Part shown: one piece after another, positions 46,131-58,539 of the stretch
Numbering within the stretch: position 1 is the stretch's first letter
Layout of the letters: every line of letters starts with the position of its first letter
DNA from: Pleurodeles waltl
Taxonomy: Eukaryota; Chordata; Amphibia; Caudata; Salamandridae
NCBI RefSeq assembly: GCF_031143425.1
Contig: NC_090450.1
Coordinates: forward strand, 221,041,442 to 221,105,441
DNA length: 64,000 bases
Reading direction: 5' to 3'
Notes under the pieces: generated by a model
What the model saw: only the letters and a program-made list of their open reading frames with translations
What the model was told of the DNA's origin: nothing
Databases searched by the model: none
Position numbers and translations under genes: made by a program

Positions 46131-47714
46131 TTGTTTTGGTCTTGTGTGGCTTGTGAGCTGACAGAGAGGTGGTGGGCAGTCCTCCTTTGTGGGGTGATCC
46201 CAGGATCCAAACTCTGTTGCCCCTTTAGCCATCTGAAGTCAAAATGAGGACTTAAAAGAAAAAAGAAAAGAGCTGATGTTAAGTTATTACCGCAACTTAG
46301 GAATTCCATCTGTTTTAAGATTTTGTTTTGTAGCCACTAACAATCCCCGTTCATCCATGACTCTTACCTTCGGTTTTATCAAGGATATATTTCTCACTTT
46401 ATGTACATATGTGTAGTGGGGGTCTTCTGCTATGAGGAAAGCAGATGGTATGGCAATCCCAATTTGAGGAGGACATCATGGTCACAATCTAGGATCATTG
46501 TAATCCTTTTGTTATCATGACATACACCACCATTGTTCCTCCATTACAGAGTTCAAGACATCTTAGACGATGTCACACATGACATCACCACTGACATCAA
46601 TTAATTAGAGGAAGTTGTTTCCTAAAGTCCTCAGTATTCACCTGTGTCCAACATCTGCAGACGCAAGCCTTGGCCTCTGGCAAACCCTTCACTGAATATC
46701 ACTTTCCTCTGAGCTTTCTTGGCATAGCCTGCAACTATGCCCAGAAATGCCTGGCTGAATGCTTACAGCTCCGAGCAGAAGAATCCACATGGGCAAGACG
46801 TTGGACAAACCAACCACTCTCTAGGTCATGGGCCAATGTTTCCAAATCCTGCTAGCCTTAGCCTTTGCTGATGCTAAACAGGCTCTGGAAGGAGGGCCAC
46901 ACCGTGATCAATACCCAGTGCTTGACACTACTTCCCCTCAAGCACTCACTGACCTGCCCCCATTGCACTTTGGATACAGCATTTGGCATCAGCGTGTATT
47001 ACATACATTAGCCATACAGATCTAGGTGTTCTTGCAAAAGATGCATATCAAAAGGTTGTATTTACATTTGTCAGGTTCCTGGTAAACAGAACCATTGAAA
47101 GCCTCTGTCATAACTGAACAGGTATGCAAATGAGAGAGGTGAAATAACATTTGCTGTAGGAATCAGGGAAAATAGAAAGGAGGTGAGAGATAATTACTGT
47201 ACTGCAACTTGTTTTCGGAGTGGATTTGTTATGGGCTGAGGACGTAACAGGGTAACCACAGTGGTGAAGGAATGGTGTCAGAAAATATGTGTACTATGTG
47301 ATAGGTTAGGGGTCTTACTGTGCAGTACATACCACATTCATCTCCTTGGGTCCAGTTACTTAACCTTCAGCTTAACCCTTTGGTAGAAATGGCACAGAGC
47401 AGCAGATTAAAAATGTGCAAAGCATTTAAGAGCATCAAACAGCGGAATAAGAAAGTCACCAATCAAGAAAGAGACACAAGAACAATTTATAAAAACAGAA
47501 CACATTTTAATGAATTTTTAGAGTCCTTGATGGCCAAAATCCACCGGAGTGTTCCGAAGATATGAATTTTTAAATCATTTAAAAACTTTAACATCAATCA
47601 GAAACAAACACTGGCAAGTCAAACCTTTGAAAACTTTGAAAAGTTTGTAAGAGTTTGTAACACTGAGTTTGGTGACTCCAGCCGGGTTGGGCAAACGAAT
47701 CCAACAGAATGGAG
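46131..47714. other. Unassigned DNA
   Basis: Short ORFs only, and no domain recognised. Confidence 0.5.
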
Positions 47715-47907
47715 GTCTTGGAGTCTTAAGTTACTGTACATATACTTTATACATTGCCTTCTAAGTTAAGCCTTCCTGCTCTATACCAAGCTACCAGAGG
47801 GCAAGCACAGGATAATTTAGGTTGGTTGTGACTTATGCTGACTAGGATTGTGGTCTCTACTTCCACAGGGTGCATACCTCTGCCAAATAGAGACCCAATG
47901 TCTAACA
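47715..47907. repeat. 3' end fragment of an LTR
   Basis: The stretch CCAAGCTACCAGAGGGCAAG, then CTGACTAGGATTGTGG and the end GAGACCCAATGTCTAACA parallel the end of the solo LTR at 3450-3622 (CCAAGCTACCAAGGGGTGCG, CTGACTAGAGTGGG, GAAACCCCATCTCTAGCA). It is a truncated LTR of a related family; the 5' part was not found. Confidence 0.65.
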
Positions 47908-50900
47908 TTGTTACATCCAGGAAAACCAGTCCTGCTTTTGGAAGGGCTTTCCACAGAGCCTCTCACATAAATGCAAACTCTCAACTTACAGGTGACACAG
48001 TGCACCAGCACCTAGAGACCAGGCGAACTGCAGAATGTTCTTTAGCAAAAGCTGAGTAACATAGCATAACTACGGGAAGTTTATGGGCTACTCTCTCAGG
48101 CCTATGGATTTTTCAGCCAATCCAGCCCTGAAAGACCCAGGTGTCAACCTCCCTAACGAAGTGAGATTTTCCCTCAGCCCCTCATATTACTCATGATCAG
48201 TCATTGGTGAATAAAACACTTTTTAGTTGTGAAAACCCAACCCTTTAGTTTACAGAAACATAAATAACCGAAATATAAAAGCAAACTAAAAACAAAACAA
48301 AAAGGAAAGAAGAGGGACTGAAACAAGAGAATAAAACACAAATCATGTTCCTTTAAAAGGATAGAGAGCTTGGAAACTCTTCATTACTAAGAAGTACTTT
48401 TTAGCACTCTGAGCCATTATGTCATCGGTTTGCAAGTCCCTGCCTTTTCCCCCATCCATCATCATCACCACTATTTTGGAAACTTGTGGAAAAAAAAACA
48501 TTTTTTTTTATTATACACTTCTTTTAAATCAGCACCAGACAAAAAAGCCCGTCTCTCCGCTTCCTCCGGGTACCGCCGCCAACAATGACTGGAGAGGTTG
48601 TGAAACGGCTGAGTTGCTTTATATGTGCGCGTTGTAATCTGTTGTCTCTGTCAATTGACTGTCTCCAGCGCTGTGAAAATATTGTGTCTTTTGTGGGCAT
48701 GGAAAGCAAAAACATCAAGTGAGCTCGAGTACATACCTACAAGCAGCTGGAAGGAACATGTTCATGCCCATAGCAGCCGGGCGCTCGAGGAAGGCGCTGG
48801 AAGAGGGGGCTAGAAGCACGAGATATGTCAGCGGAAGTTCCTTGATACAAGTGTCTTAGATGTCTGCCAAGGGCATGAATCGGGTTTGAAATGGGAACAC
48901 TTAACAGGCACCTGCAAGTCAAGGGCGTAACTTTAAATGATGCAGCAGTTGACGTTACACTATGACCTGGAGTCTTGGGAAGTGGTCGTGAAATAGCATA
49001 ATTTGATTTTGAGTAAATGCGTAAAAATTAAGGGAAATTATGCATAATCGCCTGAAATGCAAATTCGGATGTGAGGACGCATTGTAAGCTAAAAAAAAAA
49101 AGTGTAACAAATAAAAAAGATGAAAACAGCAGCTCTCCCATTCTGGTCATTCTGTTTGTTCCATTTAAATCACTCTATGTTTTTTGCCACAAACAGAACA
49201 TAAGTAAGGTGGCATAATAGAATAGTTTCAGGAATTTGGGGTAACAACTGCAATGCACAGGGATACATGATTTACTTGTGTTGGTCCGAGGTTGTTCTAC
49301 TGTTTTCTGCTATGTTATTGGGAATAACCCACTTCACTTTCTCACCTGAATCCTTATGAGTTTGTTCACAACATTAGCAACGACCGGAAGCCACGGAGGT
49401 GTAAGAAGGACGGAATCGACAATCCAGGACATCATGAAACCTTTGTCTTCTTTGACCATGTCATAGTCTTTTCTTGCTGATGGTACCAAGTGTACTTACC
49501 ACCTTCCAATGACTAACTGGAATTTTCAGACAAACTGTGCAGACTTGTCTGGCCGACTCTGACGGTGTGATTGTTGACTATTCCTAAGTATAGCTCAGCC
49601 AAACACAGTCCATTCAAGCCACTCCCTCGTGACATCATTTCAATAGTTGTCACTATAATGCAGGAGTGTTACAGCATCAGACACGGCAGTCATCTTGAGT
49701 TATCGTTGGATAAGTCATTGTTGTTTGCTGCATCCTGGCGCTGCCATCATATAAATGCTTTTCACATTTATATATTTTTATCTACTCTAACATATGCTGG
49801 TGCAGAAGCTCATTCGGAAAATGTCTAACAGTAAGACTTATTTCCTAAAATAAATTGTTCGTTCTTTGTTTTTCAAAAGCCCAATTTTTGAGGTACACAT
49901 ATAGCAGGCTGAGGTCATTTAGTTTAATTGAACTGAATCATATCCAGTCTTTTGTTTTAACTCTAATTAAAAAATGTATCAACCTGTTCTACTATGGCAC
50001 ACAGCAATGCTTCTGCCATTACTAACAGCGAGTTGCCGATCCACTATTCGAAATGGAATTATGGTAACTGCTTTTAGGGCACATTTTGAGGTGCTTGACG
50101 CGATGATTGCACAGTACAAAGGAACCCTTAATTATTGAACCATTTTCTAGGGGTTGGGTTTAAAGAGTTCCATCATTTAGTTGTAAAAAAAAAACCCATG
50201 CAACATTAGTATCTTTGAGCTAAGTTACTAATCTAAGGTATGGGAAGAAGGTAAACTCTGCCTTGGGAAGCTTGGCAGAGGAATAAACTATTGAGGAATA
50301 CGTATTAAAATTAAGGGCTCTATCAGGTACTTGTGAGATTTAAAACATATGAGGGGCACAAGATGGGCATCCACGCGGGTGGATGGCGTCCACCCTATCA
50401 CCGGGTGTATGCCATCCACCCTGCCAAGAAGAAGCTTGGACCTACTTTAAAATGCTGAACGTGTCTCGGTGTAATTTTCAGACACCGGCGCATATTAGCA
50501 GCGTCTGCAAGTTGTCTGCTTTCGATCCGAGCAATAACGTGCAAGCCGCTATGGAGCTTTCATAAATCAAGCTCGAGCTGGGCCCATAACAAAGGCCAAA
50601 TTTAAGGTGCTTTAAGGCCTCTTTTTGTTGGAGTATCCTGTCTTGCACCTGTCCAGAGCCTTACATCTAGAGGTAAATGTGGTGGAGGGGAAACAAAGGC
50701 TCACAGCTTCTTAGCACTTCACAAGTACTTAAGAGCAGCACACTGACTTTGTGCATTCCCTGTATATGAGCTATATACATGCACTGCTGTAATAAAGTCA
50801 GATGTGTTGGTCTATCCTGGTATTTGAACAAAAAAAAAAAAAGATATATATTTCTGTTATAATGCTACTCATCAAAATGCAGGATATCAGAGCGCTTTAA

Positions 50901-51706
50901 ATCAAACACGCTCAAAACATTGACATTCAACCACACAAGTTTGTACATCAATGTTTAGGATGTGTTGCATAAGACAGTGAGGTTTACAAACTGTAGGAGT
51001 CAAATATCGCCCTTCATACCTCACTGCACCTTATTAGATGGAATACAATTTATGAACTGCAAGTAACAAAAGTATCTCTGTGTTAAAAGCGGTAACCAAC
51101 TTACCTATCTACATATAGTATAAATCGGTCCTCTGCATGTTACATGATGTGCTTTGCTGGAGACACATAAACCTTCTATGCTACTTTGAGTTAAAAGGGA
51201 CACCTGGCAAAACACAGTTGTTTCCAGCAAATACATTAACCAACAAAGTTACCTTACCATTATTATTCTCTCACATTTACTAGAAACCCAATGATCTCTG
51301 CAACAGGTGCCTTGACCCAATAAGATATTTTAAAATTCAGACTTTGCAACTAATCAAGCAGAACAGATTTACTGCCCTGTTTCTCCTTGTTGCCTGTTTC
51401 TTTGTGTGGCAGAGTTTTTAAAAACAAATGTATAAGTTGAGACACAGATTCTTTTCTAATGGTTGCACCCCTTTTCTGGTCCCTTTTCTGGTGCATCCCT
51501 GATGCAAAATCTATTTTGGGATTTACAGTGCAACACACATCCTGGTTGAGTTGATATGTTTAAAAAAAACATGAACGCAAAGCAGCAAATTGCCTAGCAC
51601 TGTGTTACCTTGCGTCAGATAGGCATAACATGCAAGGAGTATTTATAAGTATACTTATAATGGACTCAAAGGTACACATGATAGACCTACTACACATATG
51701 TGAGGT
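47908..51706. other. Unassigned DNA
   Basis: About 3.8 kb without recognisable genes. 48540-48720 is somewhat GC/CpG-richer and has a 45-codon ORF with a fair start context (GCCGCCAACAATGACT at about 48572-48587), not enough to call a gene. A hairpin lies at 50377-50421. Confidence 0.5.
50377..50421. repeat. Hairpin
   Basis: GGGTGGATGGC (50377-50387) and GCCATCCACCC (50411-50421) form a perfect 11-bp stem. Probably a MITE fragment. Confidence 0.5.
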
Positions 51707-51900
51707 GTTAGGATCTAATGTCACTTCCTATGACGTCACTTCCTGTAAAGTCATGGGTTGTGATGTCACTTCCTGTGATGTCACTGTTTTAAAGTCTATG
51801 TGCGGTCACCCGCCGTGCCGTTATGTCACTTGCATACTGCCTAACTTGGTAGTCCCCCTACTTCTTTCTTTAGGATTTGTGCCCTAAACATATAATATGA
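51707..51900 (+). repeat. LTR-like stretch with repeated TGATGTCACTTCCTG motif
   Basis: Starts TGTTAGGATC. It contains GTCACTTCC three times (about 51719, 51735, 51773) and related GTCACT sites. One copy is TGACGTCACTTCCTG, a CRE palindrome joined to an ETS core. It precedes coding-like retroelement sequence, so an LTR/promoter role is plausible; the end is not defined. Confidence 0.5.
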
Positions 51901-51925
51901 CTTAGCGCTTAGAGTTCATATTTTA

Positions 51926-52105
51926 ATGAAGACCAAAATTAAAAAGGCAATTGAGATATTGTGGGTGGGCACTGATATGGCTCTCGCTGCTGTGATTAAT
52001 ATAGTGAATCGAGTGGAGGAATTTGAAAGATTTGTACAAGAGATCAGAAGACAACATGGAGAACTGACTGTTACTATAAAGAAGGTGGATACATTTCTGG
52101 GGTAA
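51926..52105 (+). pseudogene. 59-codon coding-like ORF, possible gag start of a retroelement
   Basis: The ATG at 51926 opens a frame rich in Glu, Lys and Val (KKAIEILWVGTDMALAAVIN, then RVEEFERFVQEIRRQHGEL) that looks like helical protein. It stops at TAA 52103-52105, which lies within GGGTAAGTG, a consensus-like 5' splice site. It lies between the LTR-like stretch and a Gypsy-like RT on the same strand. I do not recognise the domain; a small exon of another gene is the alternative. Confidence 0.4.
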
Positions 52106-52559
52106 GTGTGGTGAAGGGTCAAACCATTTCCTTATGTATCTTTTGTGTGGATGGTAAGGAAGGACAGTTGACAGTGGATGCATGCACATAGTTTGCCATA
52201 TTGGGTACGTCATTGATATATAGAAGGCAGTTTCCATTAGATGAAAAGGAGTTATAGAGACAGAAAACCACAAACCTTTTTCTTGGGTGGCCACATTACC
52301 TTGAGGTAGGAATATATATCACCCCATGCCAGATCCCTGGTGTATATTGCAGAGGCGAGTAAAAACCAAAGTGAATTTATAAATAACGTATTAAATATTC
52401 CTGCTGTGTTCAGCATTATTTTGGGAAGATGTGTGTGATTTAAACATTGAATCATTTAGAAGGATGATGCTATCACAGTTAGGCATAGGGTTCTGAATGC
52501 GCTTCTTATGTGTAGGTTGTGCTGAAAAGAACTGCTAGATGATTTACGTCTCAAAAACA

Positions 52560-52925
52560 TAATACACCAGACTGAATCTTAGCCTTCGGTATTACCAGCT
52601 GTAATTCCCATTCAGGGGAAATAAGAGAGGAGGTGCATAAATCTGCATAGTCTAAACAATGACATTTGGATTGATGAATCTCTGAAAGTTTGTGTTAATG
52701 TTGTTAGGAGTTGCAGTGATCGTCATGCTAGATTTAACTAGTGGCTATCACCAGATTGAACTGGGTGAGGTGTCTACACATCGAACAGTTTTGGTAATAC
52801 CAAAGTGTATCATTCAATATCTCAGGATGCTGTTTGGACTGAGGAACGCTACATCAATTGTTCAAAGAAAATCAAAGAGGTTTTGGAGGGGTTGTGTTGG
52901 AGTGGGAATATTCCCGATGTGGTGA
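52560..52925 (+). pseudogene. Gypsy-like reverse transcriptase fragment
   Basis: 52692-52925 reads VIVMLDLTSGYHQIELGEVS and YLRMLFGLRNATSIVQR. These are the catalytic LDLxxGYHQI block and the FGLxNAxxxFQ block of Ty3/Gypsy RT. The preceding 52560-52690 has RT-like pieces (INLHSLNNDI) in other frames. The YxDD part is not readable after 52925. It is a dead copy unrelated in sequence to the element at 23784. Confidence 0.75.
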
Positions 52926-53815
52926 ACGGTCATGTATTTTTTACCTGAATGCCAGTCTGCATTTGAAAATGGTATCACTACTTTTATTTTGGCCCTAGTG
53001 CATCATGCTCATCTAGTGTGTGCCCAGAAGCCTCAGCCTATCCCTGGTAATGCAAAGTTCAGAGCCTCCTCTCTGACCTGGAGTGGCACACCAAGCATGC
53101 CATCATAGTGGCATTGGGTTACTACCCATGCCTTGTTCGTATCAGATAAAGCTCTGATGGCAGCCTTAGTGTGGCCTTTGAATTTATAGAGGATCCAGAC
53201 ATTTTTTTAATGTTAAAAAGAGGTGAGAAGTCCACTGGCCACTCTAGTGTAAAGTTCTGCTGTTATGTGAAACCAAGAACTTTGTGATGGCATCCTGTTT
53301 ACTTGTTGAATATGTGTATGTGAAGTGTGAGTGCAGCATATGGATTGTGATGGGAATTAAATGAGTATGAACACTTGGGACAGTGGGATTAATTGTGGAT
53401 GCTCCTCGTTTTAGCATGGCACAATATGGAGGATGACAACACCATCCCCCAGATACTGGAAGTGTAGTGCCTACAATCTTGTAGCTGGAGTGTGGCTACC
53501 TAGATACTGAAGTGAAAGAGATATGAAGACAGGACTACCTTTAAAAAAACAATGATAATCTTGGTAAAGATGGCTTCTGATTAAATCTTTTTGAGCTCTT
53601 GAAAACTGGCCTTTAGTATATTCAATGGATGAGGGGTGTGACTGTAGATGCTGTTCTTCAAAATGAGGACGTTTCTAAGCAGGGCCTGTCCATTTGCCTA
53701 TCCCCGAATACAGTCCCAGGAAGGGTTATGGCATCTAGGTCCTGAGACCTCACAATTTATTGTGACCGTTGTTTTGGATACTCCTGCTAGGAGCCAGGCC
53801 ATTTGTTACCTGATG
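52926..53815. other. Unassigned DNA after the RT fragment
   Basis: May contain decayed pol of the same element. No readable motif. Confidence 0.4.
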
Positions 53816-53817
53816 TG

Positions 53818-54190
53818 AGAGTGTAGGAAATGACCATATTTTGCATGGTGTACCCCCAGAGTTTTGCCTTAACTTTTTTTGAGGGCTATAGAACTTGGTG
53901 CACTTTCCCCTGCTAATCAGTGGTAAATGTATGTGCTCCTCCTTTCAAGGAGGAGCACAGTAATCCCCTAAGTGGCCCATTTAACTTACCTATGAAGCCC
54001 TACTGTATTGTACAAAGTGAATCCATACCCTGTAAGTTAAATGTCACTGTTGGACTGCAGCACCCGTTTTGCCATCCACTAGAGTGACAGTGTAATCATG
54101 GCTTCAGGCTAACACTGTAGCCTGACTAAAGTAGCTTTTAAACTGCAATTGGCCTGTCAAAATAAGGCTGGCCATTCCAGAGAAAAGCAC
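53818..54190. repeat. LTR 5' fragment
   Basis: Begins TGTAGGAAATGACC and follows the same layout as the start of the solo LTR at 954: CACTTTCCCCTGCTAATCAGTGG then a CCATTTAACTTACCTATGAAG type block, compared with CACTTTATCACTGCTGACCAGTGC and a CTACCTATAAGTTCC type block. A related family, truncated on the right. Confidence 0.55.
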
Positions 54191-54474
54191 TGGGATGCAG
54201 TGTTAAATTTAATAATGATATCTCCAGCTCAGAAATGCCTACAAATTCTATTCTTGGACTCTTTGTAATAATTACTAAAGGCTTAACTCACTGGTAACAT
54301 TGGATTTTAATACATATAAAGGCAAAATAACTTTTAGAAACTTAACATTTTTCCTTGAATCCCTGAGCAGTGCTTCCCAAACTTTTTAGAGCCAGGACCC
54401 AATTTGTAGAACAACAAACTTTTATGACCCACCTATTTTTAATGGACCTGAGGCACGGGGATTTTAGTAATGTT

Positions 54475-55330
54475 AATAAACCACAAAAAGTGTGGGGCGA
54501 TAGGTTAGGGGGAGCTGGGTTAAAGAACCCTGTTCACGAGGCGCTGGGTCAGCGCCTAATGTCTGGGTGTAGGGCTGAGTGTAGGGTGAGCGGCTGGGAG
54601 ACGGACTATAGGTGCACTTACCGGTAATTCATTTGATGTGAGTGTGACTACAAGGGATACCCTCCCTCCGGCAACTCCCAGACCAGAGGCTATTCATCTC
54701 ATGCCCTGGGGCCGACCCTAATAATAACAAAGAGTTCAGGTAGGCCCATTATTCTATTTTTCACTGCTGATCAAGCACGTTGTCATGCTTTCACCCTTAA
54801 GGGATCCATGACCCTGATGAATGCCCCTGACCTTCCAGCACGTAGAGAGGGCAGAAACATGTTGGTCCTTGTTGTTTTTCAGACTTCGTGATTCATCAAT
54901 CTCAACTAAGTCCCGAATGTAAGTTTTAACCTTACCTACATGCACCTTGATTAAAGTATTCTTCTAACGGTGATAGCTGACTTGTAAGGTAATTTTATTC
55001 ACACCCTATCTGGATCCCTTTAAAATATCAAGTCAGACCTACATTTCAGCACTCCCTCTGTAGTTCTTTTAACAACGAGGTTGAGTTCGCCCAGGTAGTA
55101 CCATCTTACCTGGGTGGGCTAGGTGGTCAAATGATGAAGCAAGACACTATAATGTGTGTGAGACCACCTAGTCCATAAAGGGAACTCCCTCTTGTGGATA
55201 TAGCCATAATCACATTCACCCTACACTCAGCCCTTCACCCAGACATTACGCGCTGACCCAGCGCCTCATGAACAGGGTTCTTTAACCCAGTTCCCCCTAA
55301 CCTATCGCCCCACACTTTTTGTGGTTTATT
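54475..55330. mobile_element. Fold-back element with 115-bp inverted arms
   Basis: Arms 54475-54590 and 55216-55330 are reverse complements with about 4 differences in 115 bp. The outer ends are AATAAACCACAAAAAGTG and its complement. The 625-bp interior is non-coding and carries short repeats such as CCCTCCCTCCGGCAACTCCC and GGGAACTCCCTC. No clear target duplication was identified. It is a non-autonomous DNA element or a palindromic duplication. Confidence 0.8.
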
Positions 55331-55734
55331 GTCTTCTTTAGTCTTTCCGGGAGCAAGTGTGGGGTTGAATCACTCCTGTTACTCTCTTTTGTGTTGTAAT
55401 AAGGATTTTATTAATATAACAACAGCAATGTATTATAAACGTCACAACCTTGACCATGACTTCCAATATTAGACTTTGGCCAAGATCTTGAACCGCTCTG
55501 GAGTCTGAAGCTGGAACCCTTTTCTGCGTGTGGTGATGGCATGCGGCATTCGTTTATTAAAATCACAAGACTTCTTAAAAAAAATACCTTAGTGTTAATA
55601 ATAGTGATTTTAGCAAATTAGAAAAAACACCTTCCGTAGAAGGTAAGGTAGCAAGGAGTTGTACCTATTTATGTTTTAAACAATGCAGAATGGTACATTT
55701 TGGACTTCATATACATTTTTAGCAGTTTTATGTA

Positions 55735-55940
55735 TCACAAATATTGCCAAAGGGCACTGGAGCGTCTTGCATGAGAACCAGATTACATTATGCAAGGTGA
55801 AATTCATTTTATTTTAACCGGGAAAAACTGAGTAATTTGTCTAGAATTAAAGGATGTTGAGCCAATGCTGGGACTTGAACCTGGTTCCCCAGATCCAAAA
55901 TCAGCAGTTCTGGCTCTTAGGCCACATCCATATTTTGAAA
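55735..55940 (-). mobile_element. tRNA-derived SINE, CORE/MIR-like
   Basis: On the minus strand: A-box-like TGGCCTAAGAGCCAGA near 55926-55911, B box GGTTCAAGTCC near 55882-55872, then CTAGACAAATTACTCAGTTT, parallel to the MIR/CORE-SINE body (GGCAAGTTACTTAACCTCTC...CAGTTTCC). The tail contains CAAGACGCTCCAGTGCCCTTTGG, like LINE2-type ends. Ends are approximate. Confidence 0.65.
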
Positions 55941-57915
55941 GGTATATGTGAAAGTCATACACAACTACTATGCCTGTGTCTGAGCACATTTTCTGTTGAT
56001 ATGGCTTTGTAAAGTAAAGAAAGACAGCAGAAACAAATAGTAGAAGTTCCACCAGGGCTCTTGCTAGGGTTTAGTTCTAAGGGTTTGTTTTGAAACTGAA
56101 TTTAGGGACATTGTTTAGTGCCTTTGCACTGGCGCACAAACAGGGATAATCATTTTAAATATTACTTGCATATCAACCAGGACATTGCCCCCTCTTCCAT
56201 AAGTTAGCTTGTAACCCACTAGTGGGTCCTGATCCACAGTTTTGGAAATGCTACTCTGGAGGCTAAATTGCAATAATGAATGAGGTGTGAAAACTTCTCC
56301 CTTAGCAGGAGACAGAGACTTGGATATTGGGAGGTGTTTTTGTGACTCTGGCAAGATGACCATATGGGCAGTGTCCAGGAACATAATTAAGTTCAAAAGG
56401 CCTCCACGGCTCCCCCAGTCAGCCTGTCTTAAATAAGAGTGGGGCGGAACCTGTTGGGTCCCTGTACAAGTGTGTGCTTTATGGCTCTTGGGTGGCTGAT
56501 TGTTGGCTTTCTGACAGACCCTTTCCCACAGATGATCACCTTGAACCTGATCTCCCCTTGCCCTACTCTTTCCTCCCTGATTTTCTCTTATCTCTCCTCC
56601 ATCCCTCCTTGCATGTGTGCATCCAACCCAATAGTGCCATAAGGGGACCCAAGCACTTTTCTTCAGCTCAGAGTAAGGAAGGCCTTCAGCACAACAATAT
56701 AAACCACCTATTTCACCCTAAGAAAGTGGAACCCAAAGATTTCTGGAACACATGAGAGTTAGCAACCATATTGGGTGCAGAACTAAAAAAAACGTGTCCA
56801 CTTCTCTCAGCCTTTGCTTGGGTTTGAATTGTATTGCAGTGCAGACCAGACAATTTTCCTGCTTAGCTTATTTGCAGAATACCTGCATCTTCACTGGCAG
56901 GGGCGGCTCCTTCTTCTGAACCTTGCAGCGTGCGTTGAAAAGAAAGAACAAAGGACAAAGACAAGGAAATAGGAAGGTCAGTGCACTGAAACCTTTTTAA
57001 AACAAGACTCTGAGGTTATTATTCTGTTTTAATTTGTGCTACCATGAACAGAGAAAGAGATTGGCAATAGAACACAGCACACCTCACTAGAGTGAAACTT
57101 AGACTCCCATTCTTTTCCACCTTAATTTTTACTGTGACATTAGATCGTAATTCCTTCTCCTGTGAAGTATTTACCATGACTTAGTGGTGAGTAAAACAGG
57201 GATATATGGTGAGTGAACCTCAGTTTTGGGTTAATAAGAGCATTTTAATGCATACATCACCAGGGGTCATTTATTTAGTCCATATTAATCCATATTATTA
57301 TACTATTTTCACTAGAATATAACCATTGAGAGGCTCTTGAAAAGGAGCAGAGCATCTCACATATGGACCGCCCTCCGGACCAGTTCCTGAAAGCAGTTCA
57401 TTTCAGCCCTCTGATGCTGCCCAACAGAGGAGTGTCTTCTCCCTATTATTGTCTACCCCAATCCCCTTTCTCCCCAGGATTAGTTGCCCACACTCGTACC
57501 CTTTCACGTGTTGAGAATGATCTTTCTAGGGACTGGAAGGAATATTTTCACTGGACTTCAGGTGAGTGGAGACTTGTCAGGAACTGCCCCAAATCAGTTT
57601 TGAAGTGACCACAGAGAAGAGGTTTCTCATTTCCTGCCCACACACTGGGGTGGGCTCACTGGCTCTGCACAAGTGAAGACGGGTTTCAGCATCTTGGATG
57701 TAGGCAGACAGGAACACTATTGGATAGTTATCTGTAGGGCACACAGGAAGTGCTGTAAAAGTGGGTAGGGGAACCCCCCTGATCTCTTTCACCCTATAGG
57801 TTAGGGAAGAGCCAGGAGTCACACACTTCTACATGCTGGTGTCACGTACAAACATGTCATGCCCAGTACTCTTTTTAGAACTCTGCTGGACCTGTGGAAG
57901 ATCAGAAAATAACTG
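55941..57915. other. Unassigned DNA
   Basis: Only short ORFs without domains. Confidence 0.5.
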
Positions 57916-58069
57916 AACCTGCTGTCTGCACCCAAGAAAGGCCCTGAAGGACCGAACCAGCTCTCCCTCTTGTACAGGACAAAACAGTTGACAACCTGCT
58001 GTCTGCACCCAAGAAAGGCCCTGAAGGACCGAACCAGCTCTCCCTCTTGTACAGGACAAAACAGTTGAC
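57916..58069. repeat. Exact 77-bp tandem duplication
   Basis: Units 57916-57992 and 57993-58069 (starting AACCTGCTGTCTGCACCC, ending AAAACAGTTGAC) appear identical base for base. Opposite-strand ORFs here repeat because of it. Confidence 0.9.
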
Positions 58070-58539
58070 TCTGATGCTGACCTTGTGTTCAAGGTACAAG
58101 GCACAACAAGCTACAAGAGGCCTTTCCTGCAACTGCCCAATTGACCAGTTTCAACTGGATGTGCTTTGGACCCTGCTGTTGGCCTTTGCTGGAGTGAGAC
58201 TTAACCCCCAAGGGTTGTTTGTGAGTTTCTGGTACCCTGATCTGTGTCAATGTAAACACCTCCTAAAGTGGTATTCTGTGTGGGAATCCATGCATGTGCC
58301 GGTGCTAAGCATATTTCTGCTGATTGTGTGTCTTGCTTGTGTAATGAGATGGACCAGTGGGAAGGTGAGAGTGATACATTTGGAGATGAGTCATATGAGG
58401 AGGAACTAAAGGTGTACAAGGTGACAGGTGGAGTCATACTAGAAGGTGAGTGCTTGGAGGAATTAGAGAAGATGTGGAGTTGCTGCAAGTAATGAATTTG
58501 GTGTCTTCTGGATGGCCTAGGATGCAAGAGTCTTGCCAG

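Noticed and set aside
48584..48721. 45-codon ORF with good start context as a host first exon
   Set aside because: GC/CpG rise is modest, the protein is unrecognised, and there is no donor site at a suitable place.
55870..55930. Second possible tRNA gene
   Set aside because: Again followed by a CORE/MIR-like SINE body; degenerate acceptor region.
58047..58409. 120-codon ORF with hydrophobic stretches
   Set aside because: It overlaps the exact tandem duplication and probable repeat sequence; no recognisable family, and the start lies within the duplicate.
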